Assembly: GCF_014196625.1 (NCBI RefSeq)
Contig: NZ_JACIDZ010000012.1
Coordinates: 119,581 to 183,580 of the forward strand
From: Martelella radicis
GTDB lineage: Bacteria > Pseudomonadota > Alphaproteobacteria > Rhizobiales > Rhizobiaceae
Direction: 5' to 3'
DNA: 64,000 nucleotides
The notes beneath the pieces are model-generated. The model was not told where the DNA came from, made no database searches, and was given only the letters and a program-made list of their open reading frames with translations. Below are positions 24,555-33,919 of this stretch, one piece after another (the first letter of the stretch is position 1; the number at the start of each line of letters is the position of its first letter). A program made the translations under genes and the position numbers.

Positions 24555-25640
24555 CTATTGGCCGGGCGAGGGCAGGCTCAGCTTGCGGCGGGTTTTCTGC
24601 TTGCGCGGCCCTCCGCCGAGAATATCCGCCACCCATTTCAGCGAGGGGATGTTCTCGCACACCGTCAGAAGCGCGATCGTGATCGGCACGCCGAGAAAGG
24701 TGCCGAACAGGCCCCACATGAAGGTCCAGAAGAAGATCGAGAACACCACGACGAAGGGCGAGATCGACAGCGTCGAGCCTGAGACCATCGGCTCCACGTA
24801 ATTGCCGATGATGAACTGGATCAGGTTGAGGCAGACGAACAGCGCCAGCGCCGTCTCCCAGTGCTCGAACTGGATGACGCCGTAAAGCGAGGGGAATACG
24901 GTGGCGATCACCGAGCCGATGAAGGGAATGTAGTTCAGCGCAAAGGCGATGACGCCCCATTCCACGGGGAAGTCGAGGCCCGTCAGCGTCGCCGAGCTCC
25001 AGAACAGAACGCCGGTCATCGCGCTCATCTGCGTGCGCACCAGCATGTAGCGGCCGAACTTTTTCGCCGTCGCATCGGCAATGCGGATGGCGGCGGAGGC
25101 GAATTCCGGCTTGGAGAGGGCCGCGATCTTGTGGCGGAGCTTGTCCACTTCGGTGAGGCCGAGAACGACATAGGCAAGCACCACAAGCCAGAAGCTCAGC
25201 GTCGTGCTCGCCTGTCCCGTCACCTGCCGCGCGGTGCGGGCGATCAGGCCGACATTGAAAATGTCATTGAGCGAGCTTGCGACGGAAAAGCCCTTTTCCC
25301 CCAGCCAGGCAACAGCATCCTGATAGGCGGCCTGAAGCTGCCAGGCGGCATCGACGAAGGAGGTCGCCATGCGCGAGAAGCCCCAGATGACCAGCGTCGC
25401 GAAGATGACGAAAACGACGATGGTGCTGATGACGGTGACCGCAAGGGCCAGTAGCGGCGGCATCACCTTCTGCAGCGCGTTCTTGATCGGCCAGGTGACG
25501 GCGATGATGAACAGCGCAAGCGCAACAGGCTTCAGGAAACCGCCCGCCCAGCGGATCGCGATCAGGAGCACGATGACGAATATCAGGGATGTGACGACGG
25601 TGACGCCGCGTCGCGAGCCCGTTGGCCCAGTTTCAGACAT
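24555..25640 (-). CDS. AI-2E family transporter (PerM/YdiK-like)
   Basis: 361 aa with about seven or eight hydrophobic segments, including an N-terminal pair (about 14-55), a long central amphipathic region (about 85-125) and the family signature PFIGSVIATVFPSLYG. Members are proposed exporters of varied substrates, including autoinducer-2 and sodium ions; the name does not prove AI-2 transport. The tail is basic (RKQKTRRKL). It is convergent with DUF971 and divergent from the DUF924 gene. Confidence 0.9.
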   Translation of the reverse strand: MSETGPTGSRRGVTVVTSLIFVIVLLIAIRWAGGFLKPVALALFIIAVTWPIKNALQKVMPPLLALAVTVISTIVVFVIFATLVIWGFSRMATSFVDAAWQLQAAYQDAVAWLGEKGFSVASSLNDIFNVGLIARTARQVTGQASTTLSFWLVVLAYVVLGLTEVDKLRHKIAALSKPEFASAAIRIADATAKKFGRYMLVRTQMSAMTGVLFWSSATLTGLDFPVEWGVIAFALNYIPFIGSVIATVFPSLYGVIQFEHWETALALFVCLNLIQFIIGNYVEPMVSGSTLSISPFVVVFSIFFWTFMWGLFGTFLGVPITIALLTVCENIPSLKWVADILGGGPRKQKTRRKLSLPSPGQ

Positions 25641-25758
25641 TCGTGTCTCTTAAAATGACTAGCTTGAGCGGATGTGACTGAAAATGTATCGTTCCCGCCA
25701 GTCATACGCAAGCGCCCCCATGCGCTGCCACACGCGATTGTGCGCGGGAAGGAAAGTC

Positions 25759-26340
25759 ATGAGTGAGTTCATCGAAACCGTCGCCAGCCCCGATCAGGTG
25801 CTTTCCTTCTGGTTTGACGAACTGACGCCGAAGGACTGGTTCCAGCCCGATGATGTCGCCGCCCTCGACAACGCCATTCTCTACCGGTTCTTTGCCACCC
25901 ACAGGGCGCTCGCACGCGATGTCGACGCTCCCTGGCGGGCGACGCCGGAGACCCAGCTTGCCGCCGTGATCGTGCTCGACCAGTTTCCCCGCAACATCTA
26001 TCGCGCCACGCCGATGGCCTTTGCCACCGACATGCTGGCGCTTCGGGAGGCAAAGCTCGCGATTGCCAGCGGTGCCCATGAGAAGGTTTCCGAAAACCGC
26101 CGGGCCTTCTTCTTCATGCCGTTCGAACATTCCGAAAACCTTGCCGATCAGGACCGTTCCGTGGCGCTGTTTGCCGCGCTTGGCAATGACGAGTTCTCTT
26201 CTTATGCGGAAAGCCACCGGGAGGTGATTGCCCGCTTCGGCCGTTTTCCCCATCGCAATCCGATCCTGAAGCGCCGGTCGACCCGCGCGGAACTGGCCTA
26301 TCTCGCAGGCGATGAAAATACCGGCTGGGGTCAGAAATAG
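25759..26340 (+). CDS. DUF924 family protein
   Basis: 193 aa from ATG 25759, preceded by GGAAGGAAAGTC. It has the DUF924 all-helical, TPR-like fold signature: VLSFWFDELTPKDWF near the start, then LDQFPRNIYRATPMAFA, FFFMPFEHSENLADQ and GRFPHRNPILKR. The biochemical role is unknown. The following channel gene begins 80 bp downstream on the same strand. Confidence 0.9.
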   Translation: MSEFIETVASPDQVLSFWFDELTPKDWFQPDDVAALDNAILYRFFATHRALARDVDAPWRATPETQLAAVIVLDQFPRNIYRATPMAFATDMLALREAKLAIASGAHEKVSENRRAFFFMPFEHSENLADQDRSVALFAALGNDEFSSYAESHREVIARFGRFPHRNPILKRRSTRAELAYLAGDENTGWGQK

Positions 26341-26420
26341 GCGTGCATTTGCCATCAAAACGGCGCGATTTGACGGTGGAAGGCGCATCTGCCGGGGTTT
26401 GCAAACAGGAAAGGGAACTG

Positions 26421-29003
26421 ATGAAGCGGGTTGAGGCGAGGGGCGTTTTCCGGTTTTTCCTGGTGTTCGCGGCGCTCTTTTGCGTTCTGTCCGGCGCGCC
26501 CGCTTTTGCCCAGCAGGCGCAGCCCGCGAGCCAGTCCGCGTCAACCGGCACGGGGCAGCAGCCGAATGACGCGGTGGCGCCGGCAAGCGATCCTTTCATC
26601 GCCGAGACATCGACCGCGCTCGACGAATATGCCAAGGCGCTTTCCGCCGTCTCCGACGTCGTCGGCAGGGGGAGCAACGACGACGGCGCACTCTCCAGGC
26701 TTCAGGTCCAGGTCGACCAGCTGCAGACCGAGCTTTCCAAGACCGAAAGCGCCATACAGGCACGGCTGTCCGACGTCCGCTCCCAGCTTTCGGAACTCGG
26801 CAGCGCGCCGGGTCCGGGCGAAGCGCAGGAGCCGGACGTGACGACGCAGGAACGCAACACGCTTCTGGCCGAGCGGTCCGAACTCAATGCGCTTGCCGAC
26901 CGGGCGAGCAAGCTTGCGTCCTCCGCCGGCGACACCTCCGATCAGATCTCCAGCATCCGTCGGGAGCAGTTTGCCCGGGCGCTGTTCAAGCACACCGATC
27001 TGCAGGACCTGTTCTCGACCGATTTCGCAGCCCTCTGGCGCCAGCAGATTGCCACCTTCAACGCCTCCTATGGCGGCTGGCTCAGCTATATATGGCAGTC
27101 GAAGCGCATACAGTTCCTCATCGCCAACCTGTTGTCGATCCTTGCGGCCGCCTTCGCCTACCGTCTCTCCACGCGCTTCGTCGAACGCACGAAACTGGAC
27201 CTGCAGATGGAGGAGCCAGATTATGTGATCCGCCTGCTCGCCGCCTTCTGGACCACGGTGATCCCCTGTCTCGCGCTCCTTGCCTTTCTGACGGTCTCCT
27301 ATGTGCTGTTCGTCGGGATGGGAATTTTCCTGCCCGATGTCGAGCGCTTCGTGCTGCAGGCCTATATTTCGGGCTCGATCATCTTCTTCGTGTTCCTTCT
27401 TTCGCGCAATGTGCTGACGCCCGGCCGGCCGCAATGGCGGTTGATGCCGATCGGCAATTCGGCCTCGCGCAATCTCATGTTCGCCTTCACTGCCATGGCC
27501 TTCATCAACTGGGTCGACATCCTGATCGGGGTGCTGAACGAAACGCTTGATGCCGGCGTCCAGGTTGATGTCCTGCGCAGTCTGATCTCCTCGGTGCTGA
27601 TCGGGGCGATACTGGTGGCCGTCTCTTTCATCCGGCTCAGGGCCCCGGCCAAGGAAGAAAGCAAGCGCACGCGCACGATCGACCTGCTGTTTCCCTCCGC
27701 CATTGCCTTTTCCGCCCGTGTCGTCGGCCTGTTCGTGGTTCTTTGTGCGCTGATCGGCTACGTGGCGCTTGCCCGGTTTGCGGCCAAGCAGGTGGTGCTG
27801 ACGGGCGCCGTGCTGATCACCATGTATATCGGCATCCTCGTCGGCCAGGCGGTCTCGCAGGCCGGCAGCATCGCCCGCACCAGTTTCGGCAAGCGCTTCG
27901 TCGAGCGCTTCCAGCTTTCCGCCGTGCGCGCCGATCAGCTTTCGCTTCTGGGCGGGCTGTTGATCTATGCGATGACGCTGATGATCGGCATTCCCCTGGT
28001 GCTTCTGTCCTGGGGCGTGCGCTATGAGGAGATGCGGCTCTGGGCGGCCAACAACCTCACTTCCGTCAGCATCGGCTCGATCACGATCTCGCTCGGCGGC
28101 ATTCTGATCGGCGTTCTTCTGTTTGTCGGCGGTTTCCTGGTGACGCGCTGGTTCCAGGGCTGGTTCGACAACAACGTCCTCCTGCGCTCGCGCGCCGATG
28201 CCGGCGTCCGCAATTCGGTCAAGACGGGCATCAGCTATCTCGGCATCGCGCTTGCCGGACTGCTGGCGATCTCGGCGGCCGGCGTCAATCTCTCCAGCCT
28301 GGCGCTGGTGGCGTCCGCCCTTTCCATCGGCATCGGCTTCGGTCTGCAGACCATCGTGTCAAATTTCGTTTCGGGTCTCATCCTGCTGGTCGAGCGGCCC
28401 TTCAAGGTCGGCGACTGGATCGTTTCGGGGACGACGGAAGGTTTCGTCAAGCGCATCTCGGTGCGCGCCACCGAGATCGAGACCTTCCAGCGCCAGTCGA
28501 TCATCGTGCCGAATTCCGAGTTGATCAACGCCTCGGTCGGCAACTGGATGCACCACAACCAGATGGGCCGTTCCGAGGTTGCCGTCGGCGTCTCCTATGA
28601 CAGTGATCCGCGCAGGGTGATGGATATCCTGATGGAGATCGGCACCTCGCATCCGCTGGTGCTGCAGAACCCTGAGCCCATGGTGATCTTCATGGGGTTT
28701 GGCGAATCGACGCTCGATTTCGAGGTGCGCGTCTATCTCGCTGATGTGTTCAACGGCATTGCCGTGCGCAACGATATCCGCGTGGCGATCTTCGAGCGCT
28801 TCAAGGACGAGGGCATCACCATCCCCTATCCGCAACGCGACCTGCATATCATTCCGCAGAAGGAACGGCGCGACGAGCTGGCGGATTCGATCCGCAAGCA
28901 CACGAAGAAGGCGGCCCCGGCGGAACCGGTCGAGCCGCAGGCAGAGGTCCGACCGATGTTCGACCACCCCGATGCCGGCAATGACGACAGCGGCGAGCGG
29001 TAA
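26421..29003 (+). CDS. Large mechanosensitive ion channel, MscS family (DUF3772-type)
   Basis: 860 aa from ATG 26421 after AGGAAAGGGAACTG. A signal peptide (about 8-32, ending AFAQQ) leads to a periplasmic coiled-coil domain (about 65-210, DUF3772 type), then about ten transmembrane helices and the MscS pore and cytoplasmic beta domain (about 590-830; SIGIGFGLQTIVSNFVSGLILLVERPFKVGDW). It resembles MscK-like channels that open under hypo-osmotic stress. The C-terminal tail of about 40 residues is charged. It follows DUF924 and probably has its own promoter. Confidence 0.93.
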   Translation: MKRVEARGVFRFFLVFAALFCVLSGAPAFAQQAQPASQSASTGTGQQPNDAVAPASDPFIAETSTALDEYAKALSAVSDVVGRGSNDDGALSRLQVQVDQLQTELSKTESAIQARLSDVRSQLSELGSAPGPGEAQEPDVTTQERNTLLAERSELNALADRASKLASSAGDTSDQISSIRREQFARALFKHTDLQDLFSTDFAALWRQQIATFNASYGGWLSYIWQSKRIQFLIANLLSILAAAFAYRLSTRFVERTKLDLQMEEPDYVIRLLAAFWTTVIPCLALLAFLTVSYVLFVGMGIFLPDVERFVLQAYISGSIIFFVFLLSRNVLTPGRPQWRLMPIGNSASRNLMFAFTAMAFINWVDILIGVLNETLDAGVQVDVLRSLISSVLIGAILVAVSFIRLRAPAKEESKRTRTIDLLFPSAIAFSARVVGLFVVLCALIGYVALARFAAKQVVLTGAVLITMYIGILVGQAVSQAGSIARTSFGKRFVERFQLSAVRADQLSLLGGLLIYAMTLMIGIPLVLLSWGVRYEEMRLWAANNLTSVSIGSITISLGGILIGVLLFVGGFLVTRWFQGWFDNNVLLRSRADAGVRNSVKTGISYLGIALAGLLAISAAGVNLSSLALVASALSIGIGFGLQTIVSNFVSGLILLVERPFKVGDWIVSGTTEGFVKRISVRATEIETFQRQSIIVPNSELINASVGNWMHHNQMGRSEVAVGVSYDSDPRRVMDILMEIGTSHPLVLQNPEPMVIFMGFGESTLDFEVRVYLADVFNGIAVRNDIRVAIFERFKDEGITIPYPQRDLHIIPQKERRDELADSIRKHTKKAAPAEPVEPQAEVRPMFDHPDAGNDDSGER

Positions 29004-29138
29004 GCAAATCGAGCCGCGTCGCGCCCGCAGGACTGCATGTCGCAAACGGGCTGTTTCCGTTTCGGCGCCCGTTGCATAGTCATCTGAAGCGATGCCCGGC
29101 GGGCGGGCGGTCAATCACGGCGGCAAGAGGCGGAACGG

Positions 29139-31652
29139 ATGACGACGAAGACAAGGGCTCTGGTGATCGGCGGCGGCGTCGTCGGCGTATCGACGCTTTA
29201 TCATCTGGCGAAGAAGGGCTGGGACGATGCGGTCCTGATCGAGCGCAAGGAACTGACCTCCGGTTCGACCTGGCACGCGGCCGGCCTTCTGCCGCTGTTC
29301 AACATGAGCTATTCGGTTGGCCAGCTGCACAAATATTCGGTCAATCTCTATTCGGCGCTCGAGGAAGAGACTGGGCTCAATGTCGGCTTCTCGAAGGTCT
29401 CCAATATTCGCCTGGCGATGACCAAGGACCGGATGGACGAGTATCTCTATTATTCCGGCATTGCCGAGACCATCGGCGTTGATTTCAAATTCCTGACGCC
29501 CGAGGAAGTCAAGGAAGTCTGGCCGCTCTGCGAAACCGACGGCATTCTGGGCGCGATCCAGCATCCCGACGACGGCTATATCCAGCCCGCCGACCTGACC
29601 CAGGCGCTGGCCAAGGGCGCGCGCGACAACGGCGCGCGGATCATGCGCAACACGACGGTGACCGAGATCCGCCAGAACCCTGATGGCACCTGGCACGTGG
29701 AAACCGACAAGGAGAGTTTCACCGCGGACCACGTGATCTCCTGCACCGGCAATTTTGCCCGAAAGACCGGCGAAATGGTCGGCCTCAACGTGCCGGTCAT
29801 CCCGGTCGAGCACCAGTATATCGTCACCGAGCCGCACCCGGCGATCCTGGAGCGGAAGAAACAGGGCTTGCCCGAAATGGGCGTGCTCCGCGAGTCCGAC
29901 AGCGCCTGGTACATGCGCGAGGAAGCGGGCGGTCTGATCCTCGGGCCTTATGAGGTCGGCGCGCCGGTCTGTTATGTCGACGGGCCGTCTGCCGACAGCG
30001 AATACGAGCTGTTCCAGGAAGAACTCGATCGGCTGATGCCGCATATCGAGACGGCCTTTACCCGTGTTCCGGCCTTTGCCGAGGTCGGCATCAAGAAGGT
30101 CTATAACGGCGCGATCGCCTATACGCCCGACGGCAACCCGATCGTCGGGCCGGCGCCGGGACTGAAAAATTTCTGGCTCAATGAGGGCCATTCCTTCGGG
30201 ATTACGGCTGCCGGCGGCGCCGGCTGGCAGCTTGCCGAGTGGATCGTCAACGGCGAGCCGACCGTGGACCTTGCCGGTGTCGATCCGCGCCGCTTCGGGC
30301 CCTACGCGACCGAGGGCTATCTCATCGCCAAGAATGAGGAAGCCTATGCCAACGTCTTCACCATGCATTATCCGGATGAGGAGCGCGGGGCGGCCCGGCC
30401 GCTGAAGGTCTCGCCGGTCTATGAGCGGCTGAAGGCGCTTGGCGGCGTGTTCGGCTCCGTCTATGGCTGGGAACGCGCCAACTGGTATGCGCCGGAAGGC
30501 TATGCGCTGGATGAGAGCGAACTCGGCGTCGGCGCTGATGTGCTGACCAATCACAATTACGCCCCGGCGCTGGACGATGGCCGGATCGTGGAAAAATGGT
30601 CGTTCCGCCGCTCCAACTACTTCGAGCATGTCGGCAACGAGGTGAAGCATGTGCACGAGAAGGTCGGCATTCTCGACATGACGCCCTTTGCCAAGATGGA
30701 GGTTTCCGGCCCCGGCGCGCGCGACTTCCTTGACTCGATCTTCGCCAATGCCGTGCCGAAGAAGCAGGGCCGCATCGCGCTTTGCCATCTTCTCGGCAGC
30801 CAGGGCGGCGTGCGCGCGGAATTCACGCTCTATGAATGGGCGCCCGGCCGCTTCTATCTGGTTTCCGGCGCGGGGCTTGAAAGCCACGACCACGATCTTC
30901 TGGCAAAGCTCGCACCGACAGACGGTTCCGTGACGCTGAGGCCGCTGACCATGGAAATGGGCGTGCTGGTGATTGCCGGACCGAAGTCGCGCGACCTGTT
31001 GAAGAAGCTGACGCGGACATCGCTGGAAAATGCTGATTTCCCCTGGCTCACCGGCCAGCCGATCTCGATCGGCGCGGCGAGCTGTCATGCGCTGCGCGTC
31101 AATTTCGTCGGCGAACTCGGCTGGGAACTGCATCACCCGATCGCCATGCAGACCTATATCTTTGACAAGCTGATGGAAGCGGGCGCCGAATTCGGGATAA
31201 AACCCTTCGGCATCCGTGCAATGGGGTCGATGGCGCTGGAAAAATCCTACCGCGCCATGCAGCGGGAGATGACCATCGAATATACCGCCTACGAATCGGG
31301 CCTCGATCGCTTCATCAAGCCGAAGAAGGATTTCATCGGCAAGGAGGCCCTGCTGTCGAAGAAGGAGGAGGGGCTTTCCGCCGTCTTCGCCACGCTGATC
31401 GTCGATGGCGTCACCGATTGCGATGCCCGTGGTTCCGAGGCGATCTACGACCTCGACGGCAATCTGGCCGGCCGCGCCACCCAGGGCGGCTTCGGCTGGC
31501 GCATCGGCAGGTCGATCGCACTCGCCATGCTGAAGCCGGACTATGCCGCGCCGGGCACGAAGCTGAAAATCCGCATTCTCGGCGATCTGTTTGATGCGAC
31601 GGTGGTGGAGGAAAGCCCGTTCGATCCGGAGAATGAGGCGCTGAGAGCCTGA
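29139..31652 (+). CDS. Dimethylglycine/sarcosine dehydrogenase-like flavoprotein with GcvT domain
   Basis: 837 aa. The N-terminal FAD-dependent oxidase domain (about 5-390) has GGGVVG at 11-16 and SGSTWHAAG with H46, the usual covalent FAD attachment site in this family. The C-terminal half is a FAO-M linker plus aminomethyltransferase (GcvT) folate-binding domains (about 430-825). Such enzymes remove N-methyl groups from dimethylglycine, sarcosine or related amines and pass the one-carbon unit to tetrahydrofolate. Exact substrate is unclear. It stands alone, with no choline or betaine genes beside it. Confidence 0.9.
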   Translation: MTTKTRALVIGGGVVGVSTLYHLAKKGWDDAVLIERKELTSGSTWHAAGLLPLFNMSYSVGQLHKYSVNLYSALEEETGLNVGFSKVSNIRLAMTKDRMDEYLYYSGIAETIGVDFKFLTPEEVKEVWPLCETDGILGAIQHPDDGYIQPADLTQALAKGARDNGARIMRNTTVTEIRQNPDGTWHVETDKESFTADHVISCTGNFARKTGEMVGLNVPVIPVEHQYIVTEPHPAILERKKQGLPEMGVLRESDSAWYMREEAGGLILGPYEVGAPVCYVDGPSADSEYELFQEELDRLMPHIETAFTRVPAFAEVGIKKVYNGAIAYTPDGNPIVGPAPGLKNFWLNEGHSFGITAAGGAGWQLAEWIVNGEPTVDLAGVDPRRFGPYATEGYLIAKNEEAYANVFTMHYPDEERGAARPLKVSPVYERLKALGGVFGSVYGWERANWYAPEGYALDESELGVGADVLTNHNYAPALDDGRIVEKWSFRRSNYFEHVGNEVKHVHEKVGILDMTPFAKMEVSGPGARDFLDSIFANAVPKKQGRIALCHLLGSQGGVRAEFTLYEWAPGRFYLVSGAGLESHDHDLLAKLAPTDGSVTLRPLTMEMGVLVIAGPKSRDLLKKLTRTSLENADFPWLTGQPISIGAASCHALRVNFVGELGWELHHPIAMQTYIFDKLMEAGAEFGIKPFGIRAMGSMALEKSYRAMQREMTIEYTAYESGLDRFIKPKKDFIGKEALLSKKEEGLSAVFATLIVDGVTDCDARGSEAIYDLDGNLAGRATQGGFGWRIGRSIALAMLKPDYAAPGTKLKIRILGDLFDATVVEESPFDPENEALRA

Positions 31653-32140
31653 CGCGGGCGGAATGTCCCCAATATCTGCCGCCATCCCGGCTCAAAGTCG
31701 GGATGAGAAAGTGCAGGGGTAAGCAATCGGGACCATAGTTGTTCTGATTTTGTTGGCTTTGTGCCTCACAGGCGTTTGGCCGGAAGCGGGTTGATGGGCC
31801 AAGTCCTTCCGCCTGATGGGAAAGGGGCACTTTGGCGCGAACAGCTCGTGGTGAACACTCGATGTCCTGCAGGCCATCCGCTATCGTTTTCCGTGACTTC
31901 GCAATATCATAGCTAATGACAGCTAAGCTGGGATAACTACAAAAAGCATAGTTTTGAAGCAGCCAAAGCGATCCAGGGTTCATCAGTCGCTCCGGAACAG
32001 CCACGGACGGCGAGGTTCGGCCCGCGGGGCAGTATTGCCGCTATCAGGGGCATGACGCGAAGGGTCACAGACTATTGGCTCTATCACGGAAGCTTGAAAC
32101 CTGTTTTGAGCCGGAATTATTGCGCGAAAAAAAGCGAAGT
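31653..32140. other. Intergenic region between flavoprotein and AT-rich patch
   Basis: No convincing gene is visible in these 488 bp; short frames lack ribosome sites. The segment begins with the degenerate palindrome at 31683-31705 and becomes steadily more AT-rich after about 32080. I see no recognisable transposase remnant. Confidence 0.55.
31683..31705. repeat. Degenerate palindromic intergenic repeat
   Basis: CATCCCGGCT-CAA-AGTCGGGATG is an imperfect palindrome 31 bp after the flavoprotein stop. Its CTCAAAG centre resembles the CTTGAG core of the palindromes at 53026-53044, 53114-53132 and 63915-63933, so it is probably a divergent copy. It may also end the upstream transcript. Confidence 0.5.
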
Positions 32141-32296
32141 ATGACATATATTGAACATGAATTTGCGTTTACTTCCGGGCACAACTCAAGCGGCCAGTTC
32201 TCAAGCTTGAGTTTGCTCAAAAGAATATACCGGCGGCAAATGGAATTTCAAAATGCGCTACCAGCAGATAGACGATGTTCTCGATTTCATCTCTGA
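32141..32296 (+). CDS. Possible short AT-rich reading frame upstream of the orphan protein
   Basis: 51 aa from ATG 32141, polar and Ser-rich (TSGHNSSGQFSSLSLLKR). It overlaps the 5' end of the next gene by 44 bp in another frame. Base composition matches the downstream AT-rich gene, and there is no strong ribosome site. It could be a small gene, a displaced N-terminus of the next protein if a frameshift occurred, or chance. Confidence 0.25.
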   Translation: MTYIEHEFAFTSGHNSSGQFSSLSLLKRIYRRQMEFQNALPADRRCSRFHL

Positions 32297-33281
32297 TGAG
32301 TTTGAGGGAGGAGCCGGAGGTAACTATAAAAACATTTTATCGAATGAATTATATGGCATATCTGAACATGAAAAAGAATTAATAGACAATTTTCTGAATT
32401 TTGGAGCGACAAGTCATTTCTTTCAAAGAGATAGGACAATCGAGAAAAATAATAATAAAATTCAAATCATCAAATCGATTCTTCTGGCGTACTATCTTTT
32501 CTCACAGCGAGGCATTTCACAGCTTGAGGTCATCAAATCTCGGATCTCGGGTTGTTCCGTATCCGAACTGATAAGGATTTTTCGCAGCAGGTTACCTCCG
32601 GTCGTGGGTTTCAACGATAGGCGCGCCTGGAATCCGTCAAGTATGACTGATCCTAGAAGCTTGGTGGCATTCCAACGGTTCCGCCCCGAACTTTCGGAAT
32701 TGACGCTCCCTTCGCCGAGTTTTAGGTTTATCGTTCATGGTTGCAACTGGAGTTATATAGAGCAGTTTAAGAATACTTTAAAATATGATAAAGATGATAT
32801 ACTTTCTACGAGCCTAATAAGCAATACTCGTTTCTATACATATCGTACATTTGGGGTTATTTTTAAAGTTCCCGAAAATAATATTCTTGTGACATCGATA
32901 ACTGATGCCGGGGTTCATAACCGTGCCCAAAGCGTTCTGAAGCGGGTGGATACCGGGTCCCGTACGGCGACAGAGGAAATTTTGACTTTGTCTGATCGGT
33001 GGGGAGGGATTGTCTCACCGGAGGCGATCTTGCACGGTACATTCAGGGGTGCCTACAACGAGATTGTTATTACCGGGCGCGAAAATGTGCCGCTTTCGCA
33101 TGGATGCACGGGTAAACTGGAAGTCGTCGGGTTGTTTCTGGTGTTGGACAGTGCAGGCCAGCCAATACGCCTCTTTCATGATCCTCCGGGTGATTACCCT
33201 AGATTGCGGGAAATTGTGGAGGAGAAGGCAAGGCGCGAGGGGCTTCCATTGATATACCTGCCGCGTCAAAGGCGTGGGTGA
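32253..33281 (+). CDS. Orphan hypothetical protein, possibly ADP-ribosyltransferase-like
   Basis: 342 aa, not recognised as a known family. Its codons are AT-rich (AAT, AAA, ATA and TTA frequent), unlike all neighbours, and it sits just 5' of tRNA-Trp; both suggest horizontal acquisition. The N-terminal part (1-115) looks helical. The C-terminal half shows FRFIVHG (157-163, R158), ILSTSLIS (183-190, S185-T-S187), a strand pair YRTFGVIFKVP and AYNEIVITG (267-275, E270). This order matches the Arg / Ser-Thr-Ser / Glu layout of ADP-ribosyltransferase folds, an inference only. There is no signal peptide, and the ribosome site is weak. Near the end is a basic tail (RREG..PRQRRG). Confidence 0.7.
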   Translation: MRYQQIDDVLDFISDEFEGGAGGNYKNILSNELYGISEHEKELIDNFLNFGATSHFFQRDRTIEKNNNKIQIIKSILLAYYLFSQRGISQLEVIKSRISGCSVSELIRIFRSRLPPVVGFNDRRAWNPSSMTDPRSLVAFQRFRPELSELTLPSPSFRFIVHGCNWSYIEQFKNTLKYDKDDILSTSLISNTRFYTYRTFGVIFKVPENNILVTSITDAGVHNRAQSVLKRVDTGSRTATEEILTLSDRWGGIVSPEAILHGTFRGAYNEIVITGRENVPLSHGCTGKLEVVGLFLVLDSAGQPIRLFHDPPGDYPRLREIVEEKARREGLPLIYLPRQRRG

Positions 33282-33450
33282 CGGTATGGCAGGGTCCGGT
33301 CTTCCCCGCAGTTCGAATCCGTCGGTGTTATCAAGCGGGCGCGGCCCTCGAATTATTGAAAAACACTCTTGCCAAGCGCGCCTCATCCCCGTAAATGGGG
33401 CGCCAGATCGGATGGGGCCGCGCGGAAACGCTGGCGGCCTGATTTGATGA

Positions 33451-33526
<76 letters not shown>

Positions 33527-33696
33527 GTTCGACGGTTCTGCCAGCGCGGTGCGCGGCGGCTCGCGTGAACGTGATACAAGAAAATTTCGTTTTTCTCTTG
33601 TCTGAGCGAAAAACGATGATATGTAATGCAAAACAGACTCGCGGTGCGTGGAGCTGGTTACTTCCGCTTTACGTGCCGTAAAGGTGTGGGCAGTTT

Positions 33697-33897
33697 ATGG
33701 CATCGAAAACCAATCCATTCACGTTTCTGCAGCAAGTACGCGCTGAGACGGCCAAAGTCGTTTGGCCTTCCCGGCGCGAAACTGTGATCTCGACTCTCAT
33801 GGTCATGGTGATGGTTGTCGTGGCAGCGTTCTTCTTCTTCGCGGCTGATCAGCTGATGAGCCTGGCGATGAATTTCATCCTCAATCTCGGCGCCTGA
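33697..33897 (+). CDS. secE: Preprotein translocase subunit SecE
   Basis: 66 aa, the short alphaproteobacterial form with a single membrane helix (about 31-60). The amphipathic segment FLQQVRAETAKVVWPSRRETVIST is diagnostic. SecE clamps SecY in the Sec channel of the inner membrane. It is located between tRNA-Trp and nusG, 22 bp before the latter, so it is cotranscribed with nusG. Confidence 0.97.
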   Translation: MASKTNPFTFLQQVRAETAKVVWPSRRETVISTLMVMVMVVVAAFFFFAADQLMSLAMNFILNLGA

Positions 33898-33919
33898 TCG
33901 GGAAAAGGGGAGAAGCACT

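Noticed and set aside
29115..31685. An 856-codon minus-strand frame opposite the flavoprotein
   Set aside because: Composition is the mirror of the real plus-strand gene, which has full-length FAD and GcvT motifs.
31711..32100. Possible transposase remnant before the AT-rich patch
   Set aside because: Checked in several frames; no DDE-type motifs or terminal inverted repeats were found.
32041..32252. Type III secretion promoter box before the orphan gene
   Set aside because: No sequence close to the tts-box consensus was seen, so a secretion route cannot be argued from the promoter.
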